Source: 12-FULL-44-12b sp964348525 (GTDB lineage: Bacteria; Patescibacteriota; Minisyncoccia; Phycocordibacterales; Zambryskibacteraceae). Taken from it: a stretch of DNA of 36,361 nucleotides. The stretch is taken from the NCBI GenBank assembly GCA_964348525.1, contig CAYGCY010000006.1, positions 1-36,361 on the forward strand, read 5' to 3'. The notes beneath the pieces were generated by a model that was not told the origin of the DNA, did not search any database, and worked only from the letters and a program-made list of their open reading frames with translations. A program made the position numbers and the translations under genes. Position 1 is the stretch's first letter; each line of letters opens with the position of its first letter. Shown piece by piece: positions 1 through 7,069 of the stretch.

Positions 1-1311
1 CCCTAATACATCACTTAAATAATGAACTTGAAGATAAAGCCGGCTTAAGCCAATGAGCCCGATGAATACACTCATTACAACCAAACTCCATATTTTTAAG
101 TTTTCTTTTTTTGATAATTTAAAAATGAGATATACCAAAAATCCGTAGACGGCAATAGATAGTGTGGCGTGACCAGAAGGAAAGGAGTAGCTTGTTTCAT
201 TTACAAGCTCCCCCGCTGGGCGCACTCTCTCAAAGAAATTCTTGCCAGCAAGATTGAAAATCTCTGCTGAAATTCCAGTAAACAAAAATGGCAAAATAAA
301 CTTTCTGTTTTTGAAGAGTAAAAACAGAACCACAAAACCCGCTACAACTGGTATCACAATTTCCCCACCTAAATCTGTAAACAAAATGGTCCACTTTACT
401 AAATTGGGGTGGTAAAAAGAATTAGCCAAACTTAAAACCTTTTCATCTAAAAATGAGACACTGTTGGTTTTTATAAAATCCTCCACTATGTCGCCAAGCA
501 GGAATGCCATATAAAAAAACAGAGTGATAAGAACAGTAAGCGGAAGGCCTGAAAATTTCCCTCTATGAAATCTATTAACCAAAAATTTTTCTAGTTTTGG
601 GTTGTCATTTAGGAATTGCCCTAAGTAAGTATTCAAAAGAATTGCAGTAAAAAGAGAATTACTTTTTTTACTCAAATAAGAAAAAATTTTGTCTCTATAC
701 TCTATAAGCAAAGCAAAGCCTACAACAAACGCAACAAAGATAAGCAAAAGCGCCCCTGCCATCAAAGACCATTTCTCTATTGCGCCGAGAGAGGAGGCAA
801 ATAGAAAGCCGAGCGAAAGGTGAAATGTTACCCAAATAAAAGCGCTAGAAACATTCCAGAAAGAAAATTTGCGTTTATCCATTTCTGAAAGCCCCGCAAT
901 AAAAGGCATTACCGGTCTCAGAGGGCCTGTAAATCTACCCAGAAGAATACTTTTGTCTCCAAATTTTTGAAAAAAGAGCTTGCCTTTATCAAGTAGAGAT
1001 TTTTTTAAGAATCTGCTATTTTCACCAAAAAAACGCTCCCCCCTTTTACCCAAATAATAACTAAGCGCATCCCCCACTATTCCGCCTAAAGCACCCACCA
1101 AAAGCATCCCCCAAAAATTGTAGTACCCATGAGCTGCCAAAAACCCAGCGAAAATTATTCCTACTGAGCCAGGTATAAAAGAGCCAAGTACTATTACCGA
1201 TTCTATAAACGCTATCAAAAACATTGCCAAGTAGCCCCACGTGCCTAAATGTGCCAATGGTTCTGCTGTTAGGAATATAAAATTTATAACTACATCGAGA
1301 AAAGCCTGCAT
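1..1311 (-). CDS. DedA/SNARE-associated - PAP2 phosphatase fusion (3' end cut by window)
   Basis: Reading back from ATG at 1311 the frame stays open to base 1 (437 codons), so the C-terminus lies outside. The N-terminal half (about residues 20-190) is a DedA-type membrane domain with FIPGS and GRFTGPLRPVMPFIAG. The C-terminal half (about 260-437) is a type 2 phosphatidic acid phosphatase: KNFFERVRP near residue 356, FPSGH near 376 and SRLYLQVHYLSD near 423 are the three acid-phosphatase motifs. Established: DedA proteins are lipid/osmotic membrane proteins and PAP2 enzymes dephosphorylate lipid phosphates such as undecaprenyl-PP or phosphatidate. Inference: the fusion couples lipid handling to dephosphorylation in the cytoplasmic membrane. 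It diverges from the DUF5654-phospholipid synthase pair, which also suggests lipid work. Confidence 0.85.
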   Translation of the reverse strand, partial: MQAFLDVVINFIFLTAEPLAHLGTWGYLAMFLIAFIESVIVLGSFIPGSVGIIFAGFLAAHGYYNFWGMLLVGALGGIVGDALSYYLGKRGERFFGENSRFLKKSLLDKGKLFFQKFGDKSILLGRFTGPLRPVMPFIAGLSEMDKRKFSFWNVSSAFIWVTFHLSLGFLFASSLGAIEKWSLMAGALLLIFVAFVVGFALLIEYRDKIFSYLSKKSNSLFTAILLNTYLGQFLNDNPKLEKFLVNRFHRGKFSGLPLTVLITLFFYMAFLLGDIVEDFIKTNSVSFLDEKVLSLANSFYHPNLVKWTILFTDLGGEIVIPVVAGFVVLFLLFKNRKFILPFLFTGISAEIFNLAGKNFFERVRPAGELVNETSYSFPSGHATLSIAVYGFLVYLIFKLSKKENLKIWSLVVMSVFIGLIGLSRLYLQVHYLSDVLG

Positions 1312-1360
1312 ATAATATGAATACTTTAAGCGACATCAGGTAAAAAAGCTATGTTTATTT

Positions 1361-1369
1361 TGATACAAT
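1361..1369 (+). promoter_or_regulatory. Extended -10 promoter of the DUF5654 gene, predicts leaderless mRNA
   Basis: TGA followed by TACAAT (1364-1369), then exactly six bases before ATG 1376. With standard sigma-70 spacing the first transcribed base would be the A of the start codon. No convincing -35 is seen. Confidence 0.5.
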
Positions 1370-1375
1370 GTATTT

Positions 1376-1621
1376 ATGGATGAAAAGGCAAAACGAATAA
1401 AAAATGAAGTGAAAACCCAAACTTTTGGCTATATTTTGACCGCCCTCGGGCTGGTAGCTGGTTTGGCTTGGAACGAGGCAATATCCGCCACCATAAAATC
1501 GCTCTTTCCTTTAGATCAAAATGGACTAATACCAAAATTTATTTACGCCGTTCTAGTAACTATTTTGGTAGTTGTTATTTCTAAAGCTCTTCTCAAGGTT
1601 TCAAATACCGAAAACCAATAA
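1376..1621 (+). CDS. Small two-helix membrane protein, DUF5654 family
   Basis: 81 residues with a charged N-terminus, one hydrophobic segment around residues 18-34 (TFGYILTALGLVAGLAWN) and another around 54-72. This matches my memory of DUF5654, a small protein family common in Patescibacteria and some archaea, with no known function. The downstream phospholipid synthase begins three bases after its stop, so the two are almost certainly co-transcribed. There is no Shine-Dalgarno site; a -10 box six bases before ATG suggests a leaderless message. A role at the membrane together with the lipid enzyme is only an inference from position. Confidence 0.7.
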   Translation: MDEKAKRIKNEVKTQTFGYILTALGLVAGLAWNEAISATIKSLFPLDQNGLIPKFIYAVLVTILVVVISKALLKVSNTENQ

Positions 1622-1624
1622 AAC

Positions 1625-2707
1625 ATGCAGACCGACTGGCAATTTTTCCTAAAAGCGGAAGACGCTTGGGAATCTATGAAAGAAGCTACCAGAGAAGCTA
1701 AAAAAGAAATTCTCTGCGAGCAGTACATCGTGGGCAATGACCCCGTGGGACTTGAGTATTTGGAAATTCTCATACAAAAAGCAAAGGAGGGGGTTTCAGT
1801 ACAGATGGTAGTGGACATGGTAGGTGCCACAATTTCTGGCTTTTACTTTGAAAACGAACTCATAAAGAGACTCGAGGAGGCGGGAGTAAAAATAATTTTT
1901 TGGAATGTAATAAAACCGTGGCGTATCGACACTATTTTTTCTTGGTTTTTTAGAGACCACAGAAAAATTTTAGTGGTAGACGAACAGGTCGGTTTTATAG
2001 GTGGAGTAGGATTAAGAAAAGACATGCGTGATTGGAGAGACACGCACCTAAAGGTGGTTGGGCCCGTGATAGAAGAAATAAGACACGCATTTTTCGAAAT
2101 GTGGGCACTAGCTCATGAGAAAAAATTCTTCAGGCGTTTGAGAAAAAAGAAACATTTTTCTAGAGGATTCCAATTCATAACCAATTCCCCTTCTATAAAA
2201 AGGCGCTTTATATACGAAACACTCGCAAATGAATTTGCACACGCTAAAGAAAGGATACTGATAACTACTCCATATTTCATACCAGATAGGAAAATGACGA
2301 GGCTGTTGAGGCTCGCCGCGTTAAGAAAAGTGCAGGTAGAGGTTCTATTACCAAAAAACTCTAACCACCCATGGGTAGACAAAGCAAGCCGAACTTCATA
2401 CAAAAAACTGCTTGAAAGCGGAGTAAAGATATATGCGTACGAGGAAAAAATGCTCCACGCAAAGGCTTTTGTGGTGGATGATAACTTTGCTTCTATAGGT
2501 AGCTTCAATTTTGACTCTCTGTCTTTCTATTTTAACTATGAAGCGAACGTGGTCTCACATCAATCTCTCTTTGTAGAACAAGTAGCTGCATATTTTGATG
2601 AAGACAAGATGACAGCCAAACAAATAACAAGAGTGGAGTGGGAAAAGAGAGACAAAAAGGAAAGAGCGGGAGAAATAATAGCCTCACTCATAAAAAGATT
2701 TCTATAG
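1625..2707 (+). CDS. Phospholipase D-family phospholipid (cardiolipin-type) synthase
   Basis: 360 residues with two HKD motifs: H112, K114, D119 (HRKILVVD) and H278, K280, D285 (HAKAFVVD), each followed by a glycine-rich stretch (FIGGVG; IGSFNFDS). Established: PLD-family synthases use the paired histidines to transfer a phosphatidyl group, as in cardiolipin synthase. It lacks the N-terminal transmembrane helices of ClsA and resembles the shorter ClsB-like forms. The exact substrate cannot be read from sequence. It follows DUF5654 by three bases and is divergent from DedA-PAP2, giving a small lipid-related neighbourhood. The terminal residues (RFL) run to a clean stop, and infC begins 45 bases later. 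Confidence 0.85.
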   Translation: MQTDWQFFLKAEDAWESMKEATREAKKEILCEQYIVGNDPVGLEYLEILIQKAKEGVSVQMVVDMVGATISGFYFENELIKRLEEAGVKIIFWNVIKPWRIDTIFSWFFRDHRKILVVDEQVGFIGGVGLRKDMRDWRDTHLKVVGPVIEEIRHAFFEMWALAHEKKFFRRLRKKKHFSRGFQFITNSPSIKRRFIYETLANEFAHAKERILITTPYFIPDRKMTRLLRLAALRKVQVEVLLPKNSNHPWVDKASRTSYKKLLESGVKIYAYEEKMLHAKAFVVDDNFASIGSFNFDSLSFYFNYEANVVSHQSLFVEQVAAYFDEDKMTAKQITRVEWEKRDKKERAGEIIASLIKRFL

Positions 2708-2727
2708 CTAGCACGCCAGCCTGTTTA

Positions 2728-2736
2728 TGGTAATAT
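2728..2736 (+). promoter_or_regulatory. Extended -10 promoter of infC
   Basis: TGG followed by TAATAT (2731-2736). The predicted start of transcription is near 2743, about ten bases before the TTG start codon, so the leader would be very short. No good -35 is visible, as expected for an extended -10 promoter. Confidence 0.4.
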
Positions 2737-2752
2737 ACAATTCAACAAAAAA

Positions 2753-3271
2753 TTGGCAGAAAGACTAAGAATAAATAATCAAATACAGGCCAAGGAGCTA
2801 CGTGTAATTGGTCCACAAGGAGAAAACTTCGGGATACTATCTAGATTAGACGCACTCGCAAAGGCGGGGGAGCTCGACACGGATTTGATAGAAATATCTC
2901 CAAACTTAAACCCACCTATAGCCAAAATAATGGACTATGGGAAATTTCAATACATAGAAGCCAAAAAAGATAAGCAGAAGAAAAATAAATCCCATACGAT
3001 TGAAGTAAAAAATATTCAAATAAAAATAGGCACAGGAGAAAACGACCTATCTCTCAAGGCTAAAAAAACTTCAGAATGGCTTCACGAAGGGCACAGAGTA
3101 AAGATAGATTTATTTTTACCAGGACGCACAAAATATATGGATGAAAAATTTTTAAAAGAAAGAATGGAGAGATTCTTCCTGCTTGTAACAGAACCTTTCA
3201 ATGTGGCTGATTCTCCTAAAAAAAGCCCCAAGGGAATGACGGCGATGCTTGAAAAAGGGATAAAAAAGTAG
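2753..3271 (+). CDS. infC: Translation initiation factor IF-3
   Basis: 172 residues spanning both IF3 domains: N-domain with RINNQIQAKELRVIGPQGEN, a lysine-rich linker around residues 75-85, and C-domain ending SPKKSPKGMTAMLEKG. Established: IF3 binds the 30S subunit, checks start codons and keeps subunits apart. The first possible start is TTG at 2753, preceded only by A-rich sequence with no Shine-Dalgarno site. A rare start codon is a recurring infC feature (AUU in many bacteria) and allows IF3 to repress its own translation; here TTG may play that part. It is followed by rpmI and rplT, the classic cluster, although rpmI has its own promoter. Confidence 0.95.
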   Translation: MAERLRINNQIQAKELRVIGPQGENFGILSRLDALAKAGELDTDLIEISPNLNPPIAKIMDYGKFQYIEAKKDKQKKNKSHTIEVKNIQIKIGTGENDLSLKAKKTSEWLHEGHRVKIDLFLPGRTKYMDEKFLKERMERFFLLVTEPFNVADSPKKSPKGMTAMLEKGIKK

Positions 3272-3297
3272 CGAAACGCCCGCTAAGAGTCCCCTCC

Positions 3298-3326
3298 TAG
3301 ACAAATACCGCTATTTTGGCTATATT
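3298..3326 (+). promoter_or_regulatory. Promoter of rpmI-rplT
   Basis: TAGACA (3298-3303), 17-base spacer, TATATT (3321-3326). Predicted start near 3333, giving a leader of about 17 bases before rpmI. This leaves no room for a long L20 autoregulatory leader of the kind known in E. coli or Bacillus. Confidence 0.5.
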
Positions 3327-3349
3327 AGGCACTCCAAAACTATAGAAAT

Positions 3350-3535
3350 ATGAAGACAAATAAGTCATTCAAAAAGCGCATAAAATTGACCCGAACTGGC
3401 AAGCTGGTAACCAGAAAGCCCGGTCAGGACCATTTCAATGCCAAGGAATCTAGACGAAGTCAGCTCAACAAAAAGAGGAGCTCCAGCTTTAGTCTTACCC
3501 ACAAATCTGCAAGCCGTTTTTTGGTAAATATGTAA
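3350..3535 (+). CDS. rpmI: 50S ribosomal protein L35 (bL35)
   Basis: 61 residues, very basic, with the L35 pattern MKTNKSFKKRIKLTRTGKL and a C-terminal SRSQLNKKR-like stretch. It is slightly shorter than the usual 64-66 residues. It sits between infC and rplT as expected, and rplT starts nine bases after its stop, so the two are co-transcribed. Position and composition make the call secure. Confidence 0.92.
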   Translation: MKTNKSFKKRIKLTRTGKLVTRKPGQDHFNAKESRRSQLNKKRSSSFSLTHKSASRFLVNM

Positions 3536-3544
3536 AACAAAAAT

Positions 3545-3889
3545 ATGACAAGAGTTAAAAAAGGTGTAAATGCATTAAAGACTAGAAGGAACATCCTGAA
3601 ACAGGTAAAGGGATTCCGTTTTTCTAGATCAAAAAAAGAGAAGGCGGCGTATGAAGCACTAGTACACGCTGGTACTTACGCCTTTGCCCACAGGAGAGAC
3701 AAAAAGACTGATTTTAGACAGCTCTGGCAGATTAGAATATCTGCCGCTTTGGCCGAACACAATATTTCATACAGCAAGTTCATTGGAGCTTTGAAAAAAG
3801 CGAAGGTGGAGCTAAATAGAAAAATGCTCGCTCAAATAGCAACCGAATCTCCTAAGGCTTTTGAAGAAATAGTAAAAAAGGTCGTATAA
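3545..3889 (+). CDS. rplT: 50S ribosomal protein L20 (bL20)
   Basis: 114 residues, the usual length, with the L20 core MTRVKKGVNALKTRRNILKQ, KGFRFSRSKKEKAAYEALVHAG, RRDKKTDFRQLWQIRISAA and a C-terminal helical domain (YSKFIGALKKAKVELNRKMLAQIA). L20 binds 23S rRNA early in 50S assembly. Its stop lies nine bases from the stop of the convergent beta-CASP nuclease gene, with no recognisable terminator between them, so the two transcripts may overlap. Confidence 0.96.
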   Translation: MTRVKKGVNALKTRRNILKQVKGFRFSRSKKEKAAYEALVHAGTYAFAHRRDKKTDFRQLWQIRISAALAEHNISYSKFIGALKKAKVELNRKMLAQIATESPKAFEEIVKKVV

Positions 3890-3898
3890 AGCGAGCGG

Positions 3899-5284
3899 TT
3901 ATAAGTTTACCCCCTCATTCGGCGACAGTGCATGAGTATTTACTCCTAAAATATCTTTTATTCTTTGTGCTAGAAAATTAGACGCTCGGTCCTCCCCCAT
4001 GGCCAGAAACACCTTTTTTGGTTTAGGAGATAAATCCTCCACAAATTTAAGTAAATGGTTTGAGTCAGCGTGCCCAGAAAAACCATGAATAGAAATTATT
4101 TTGGCTCTTACAGGAACTACCTCTCTATTGATTTCCACTTTTTTGGCACCTTCTTCGAGGAGTCTACCCAAAGTGCCTGGGGCTTGATAGCCCATAAGTA
4201 ATACGGAGACATTTTCATCTGGCAGATATCTCTTTTCATGAGACATTATTCGGCCACCATTAGACATGCCCGATCCGGCTATTATTATTTTGGGAGGAGA
4301 AATACTTGCTATAGACCTAGAATCCTCAATTCTGGCCGTTTCTTTTAGGGTTTTAAATTTGAACAGCCCGTCGCTTTCTTGCATTTCTGTTTTTGCCGTC
4401 TCATTAAAGATAGCGCTCATTTTTTCATATATATGGGTTATCTGAATGCCAAGTGGTGAATCTAGAAATATAGGTACCTTGAAGCCTTCATTTTCTGCCA
4501 TGTCGTTAAGAATAGATAAAATGACTTGAGTTCTTTCTATAGAAAAGGAAGGTATTAGCACTGTCCCTCCATTATCAGTCCTCTCTCTTATTACGTTTTT
4601 AAAATTATTTACTCTGTCTTCCACTCCTTCATGATTGCGGTCGCCGTACACACTTTCCATCAATAAGTAATCTGGGCCAGGAGGAATCTCGGTGTCTTTG
4701 AGTAAAGGCGATGGTGAGTTGCCAACGTCTCCCGTACACAAAATAGACCTGCTGTCATTTCCCTCTTTTACTGTTATCCAATACATTGACGCACCTAAGA
4801 TATGCCCCGGATCATAAGCGACAAAAGAAATATCGTCCGTGACTATTGTTGGTAAGTGATAAGAAAAGGTACGCCACAAAGAAAGTGCTTTCCTTACATT
4901 TTCTTCCGAATAAAGAGGTTCATTATTTAAAGCTTTCGCATTTTCAATGGAGACATGAAGAGCGTCTTGCATAACTATCTCTGCAATAGCTTTTGTTTCT
5001 CTTGTTGAGTAAATAGGCCCAGAGAATCCTTCTTTTACTAATTTTGCTATGCGACCAAGATGATCTAAGTGCGCGTGGGTAACTAACAAGGCTGAAAAAA
5101 GTTTTGGGTCATATGGAAAGGCTTCTTTGTTTTTTTCTTCCATTAAAGGAGTGCCTTGAATCAAACCGCAATCCACAAGAATGCGAGATTTTTTTGTTCT
5201 AATCTCAAAATTAGCTCCCGTTACTGTTCCTGCACCGCCCCATGCATGCAAAGAAAATATTGATTGATTGTTTCTTGAATTCAC
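3899..5284 (-). CDS. MBL-fold beta-CASP RNA-processing nuclease
   Basis: About 461 residues. The metallo-beta-lactamase core has THAHLDHLGR near residues 69-78 (HxHxDH metal ligands), HILGASMYW, and CTGDVGNSPSPLL with the metal-bridging Asp. The beta-CASP part shows MESVYGDRNHE, GGTVLIPSFSIER, IIIAGSGMSNGGR and a C-terminal ISIHGFSGHADSNHLL. Established: this family (CPSF73/YSH1-like, RNase J relatives) cuts or degrades RNA using two zinc ions. The open frame begins at TTG 5290, but I prefer GTG 5284: an extended -10 (TGC, TATTAT) ends seven bases before it, and the MBL strand starts soon after. Possible substrates include the structured RNA predicted just upstream, which is speculation. Confidence 0.88.
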   Translation of the reverse strand: MNSRNNQSIFSLHAWGGAGTVTGANFEIRTKKSRILVDCGLIQGTPLMEEKNKEAFPYDPKLFSALLVTHAHLDHLGRIAKLVKEGFSGPIYSTRETKAIAEIVMQDALHVSIENAKALNNEPLYSEENVRKALSLWRTFSYHLPTIVTDDISFVAYDPGHILGASMYWITVKEGNDSRSILCTGDVGNSPSPLLKDTEIPPGPDYLLMESVYGDRNHEGVEDRVNNFKNVIRERTDNGGTVLIPSFSIERTQVILSILNDMAENEGFKVPIFLDSPLGIQITHIYEKMSAIFNETAKTEMQESDGLFKFKTLKETARIEDSRSIASISPPKIIIAGSGMSNGGRIMSHEKRYLPDENVSVLLMGYQAPGTLGRLLEEGAKKVEINREVVPVRAKIISIHGFSGHADSNHLLKFVEDLSPKPKKVFLAMGEDRASNFLAQRIKDILGVNTHALSPNEGVNL

Positions 5285-5291
5285 TAACAAA

Positions 5292-5300
5292 ATAATAGCA
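5292..5300 (-). promoter_or_regulatory. Extended -10 promoter of the beta-CASP nuclease gene
   Basis: On the minus strand TGC then TATTAT (5297 to 5292), seven bases before GTG 5284. It predicts a leaderless message and argues against the TTG at 5290 as the start. Confidence 0.4.
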
Positions 5301-5315
5301 AAATAAATGGAGAAA

Positions 5316-5357
5316 CCCTATGTAAATGCCCCGCTTACGCGGGGCCCTTACATAGGG
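5316..5357. other. Long nested hairpin upstream of the beta-CASP gene
   Basis: CCCTATGTAA (5316-5325) pairs with TTACATAGGG (5348-5357), and inside it CCCCGC pairs with GCGGGG around a TTAC loop. Its last three bases overlap the GGGTCGC arm of the neighbouring RNA candidate, so the two folds compete. On the minus strand a weak T-rich tail follows, so it may terminate the RNA candidate. Confidence 0.5.
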
Positions 5358-5506
5358 TCGCGGCAATAATTCCCTTTTGCTTTGTGCAAGGTGGGTTTCC
5401 TCAGCTTTCAAAGTTAAGTGAATCCCGGCAAGCCGGGGCTCAACAGACTTTGGCAATGTTGGAATCCCTGAGAATTTGGTATCCGGAAATTTTGCCAGAG
5501 CGACCC
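5355..5506 (-). ncRNA. Candidate structured small RNA (rod-like, possibly 6S-like)
   Basis: The 363-base gene-free stretch 5291-5653 holds a rod of nested pairings: GGGTCGC/GCGACCC at 5355-5361 and 5500-5506; GGCAATAATTCC with GGAAATTTTGCC (10 of 12 pairs); CTCAG/CTGAG; CAAAGT/ACTTTG; and an apical TGA..CCCGG hairpin with a CAAG loop. On the minus strand a TATAAT box (5521-5516) lies so that transcription would begin at about the first base of the closing stem. Length (~152 nt) and rod shape recall 6S RNA, but I see no sequence signature that proves it. It is not tmRNA, RNase P RNA or SRP RNA by their conserved motifs. The plus strand, ending at the terminator at 5595-5622, is the alternative orientation. 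Confidence 0.45.
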
Positions 5507-5594
5507 TGAAAAGATTATATGCCTGCTATTTTTTATGAGAAGGGTGAGTAATGGATTTTGAAACACATTCTGGCATCAAATCAAGAAAATTTTT

Positions 5595-5622
5595 AAAAAA
5601 GCCCATATTTTAGGGCTTTTTT
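5595..5622. terminator. Bidirectional terminator after ndk
   Basis: Stem AAAAAAGCCC / GGGCTTTTTT around ATATTTTA, with T-rich tails on both strands. It lies 31 bases past the ndk stop. Confidence 0.8.
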
Positions 5623-5653
5623 AATTTGCTATTTTTTTACTCGCTAGACTACC

Positions 5654-6253
5654 TTATTCCAAAATTCCATCCAAATTCACGTCGTACAATATTTCTTCCT
5701 GTATTAAGCGGTAGTTTATTATTTCTTCTGGTTTGAACCAGATACTAATCTCTCTTTCTGCTTCTCCAACTTTATCTGAACAGTGCATGATGTTTCTTAC
5801 TGCTCGACCGTCTATATTCGCCGTTAAGTATGAATCAATATTGAAATCACCACGGATAGTCCCAACATCAGATTTACTAGGCTCCGTGCTTCCAACAATT
5901 TTTTTAACCACATCTACCGCGTGTGCGCCTTCAACTACAAAAGCGACCACTGGACCCATTGTGAAATAATTTATAACTGTCTCTACAATCCCACGACCGT
6001 ATTCAAGAGCAGATTTGTTTGGAGTTTCCCCTTTAGCCTTAAGACCTTCTATTAAAGTATTTCCTTTTTCTTCACACCACTTATCGTCCTTTCCATAATG
6101 CTCGATTGCTTTCTCTCGTGAAGCCACAAACATTTTCAGACCAATAATTTTCAAACCAGTTCTCTCAATTCTTTTAATAACTTCACCTATAAGAGAGCGC
6201 TGAACGCCGTCATGTTTTACCGCAACAAATGTTCTTTCTTTTTTTGGATGCAT
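5654..6253 (-). CDS. ndk: Nucleoside diphosphate kinase, long form with insertion
   Basis: 199 residues against about 140 in the usual enzyme. Core motifs: ERTFVAVKHDGV at residues 6-17 (normally KPDGV), TMGPVVAFVVEG near 98-109, VGSTEPSKSDVGTIRGDF near 120-137, and the active-site NIMHCSD with catalytic His157. Established: NDK transfers the gamma-phosphate between NTPs and NDPs through phospho-histidine. The extra length is mostly an insertion around residues 52-88 (DDKWCEEKGNTLIEGL...) and a C-terminal tail after residue 170. Proline of the KPDG loop is replaced by histidine. It is the last gene of the secY-adk-map-ndk run, 42 bases after map, and is followed by a terminator. Confidence 0.92.
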   Translation of the reverse strand: MHPKKERTFVAVKHDGVQRSLIGEVIKRIERTGLKIIGLKMFVASREKAIEHYGKDDKWCEEKGNTLIEGLKAKGETPNKSALEYGRGIVETVINYFTMGPVVAFVVEGAHAVDVVKKIVGSTEPSKSDVGTIRGDFNIDSYLTANIDGRAVRNIMHCSDKVGEAEREISIWFKPEEIINYRLIQEEILYDVNLDGILE

Positions 6254-6295
6254 AGAGCAATAGCTTACAGCTTTTAGCTTTTAGCTTCAAGCCTT

Positions 6296-7069
6296 TTAGA
6301 GCGCGGTTAAAATTATCGGCCCTTCTTTTGTAATTGCTACTGTATGTTCAAAATGCGCGGACTTTGATGTATCAAAAGTTTTGTATGTAAAACCATCTCG
6401 CGCGGCGACTATCTCTCCAGAGCCTAGTGTAAACATAGGCTCTATTGCAATTACCATTCCCTCTTTCAAAAGTTCCCCTTCGCCTTTTCGCCCCGTATTA
6501 GGAACATAAGGATCTTCGTGAACATTAAAACCCACTCCGTGCCCAGCTAATCCTTCAACAACAGAAAAATTGGCCCTTTTTGCTATTTTCTCAATGGCAT
6601 AGCCTATGTCGCCCACTCGCCCGCCCATTTGTGCAGAATCAATACCGGCAAATAATGCTCTCTCTGTTGCCGATAAAAGCATTTCTTCTTCCTCCGTTAT
6701 TTTGCCTACTCCTACAGTAATGGCAGAGTCTGTTATAAGGCCGTCGTGACGAACCCCTAAATCAATAGATACAATATCCCCTTCTTTTAGGATTTTTAGC
6801 TTCTCGTTTGGTATCCCATGAACAATTTCGTCGTTTATAGAAACACACAGAGTGGCCGGATAGGGCCTTCTAGCGCCCTCTGGCTTGTAGTTTAAGAAAG
6901 CTGGCACATCTCCATACTCTTTTATCCTTTTTGAAGCGTATTCATTCAGTTCATTAGCCGAAACCCCGGGTTTTACCATTTCTACCAATTCAGAAAGAAT
7001 TTTGGCGTGGCGCCTTCCGCCCTCTCTAAGGGTTTTGATTTCCGCTAATGTTTTGATTCTTATTGACAT
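6296..7069 (-). CDS. map: Type I methionine aminopeptidase
   Basis: 257 residues from the chosen start (MSIRIKTLAEIKTLREGG). Metal ligands are all present: D103, D114, H177, E210, E241, with H84 in the substrate pocket. Established: the enzyme removes the initiator methionine from new proteins. The frame is open to 7105, but the first twelve codons would lie deep inside adk and do not look like the family; starting at 7069 still overlaps the end of adk by 44 bases, suggesting translational coupling. The secY-adk-map order is the standard bacterial spc arrangement. Confidence 0.95.
   Translation of the reverse strand: MSIRIKTLAEIKTLREGGRRHAKILSELVEMVKPGVSANELNEYASKRIKEYGDVPAFLNYKPEGARRPYPATLCVSINDEIVHGIPNEKLKILKEGDIVSIDLGVRHDGLITDSAITVGVGKITEEEEMLLSATERALFAGIDSAQMGGRVGDIGYAIEKIAKRANFSVVEGLAGHGVGFNVHEDPYVPNTGRKGEGELLKEGMVIAIEPMFTLGSGEIVAARDGFTYKTFDTSKSAHFEHTVAITKEGPIILTAL

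Noticed and set aside
1061..1336. 91-codon minus frame at the DedA start
   Set aside because: It is the shifted frame of the DedA-PAP2 gene; the correct frame from 1311 has all motifs.
5291..5653. tmRNA, RNase P RNA, SRP RNA or group I intron in the gene-free stretch
   Set aside because: I checked for the conserved blocks (CCA-ended tRNA-like part, GAGGAAAGTCC, GGTCAGGTCCGGAAGGAAGC, P7 pairing). Only loose matches were found (GAGGAAA; CTCAACAGACT), so it is listed as an unassigned structured RNA.
6254..6295. Short AGCTTTT direct repeats between ndk and map
   Set aside because: Only two or three units of a simple sequence with no pairing partner or conserved context.
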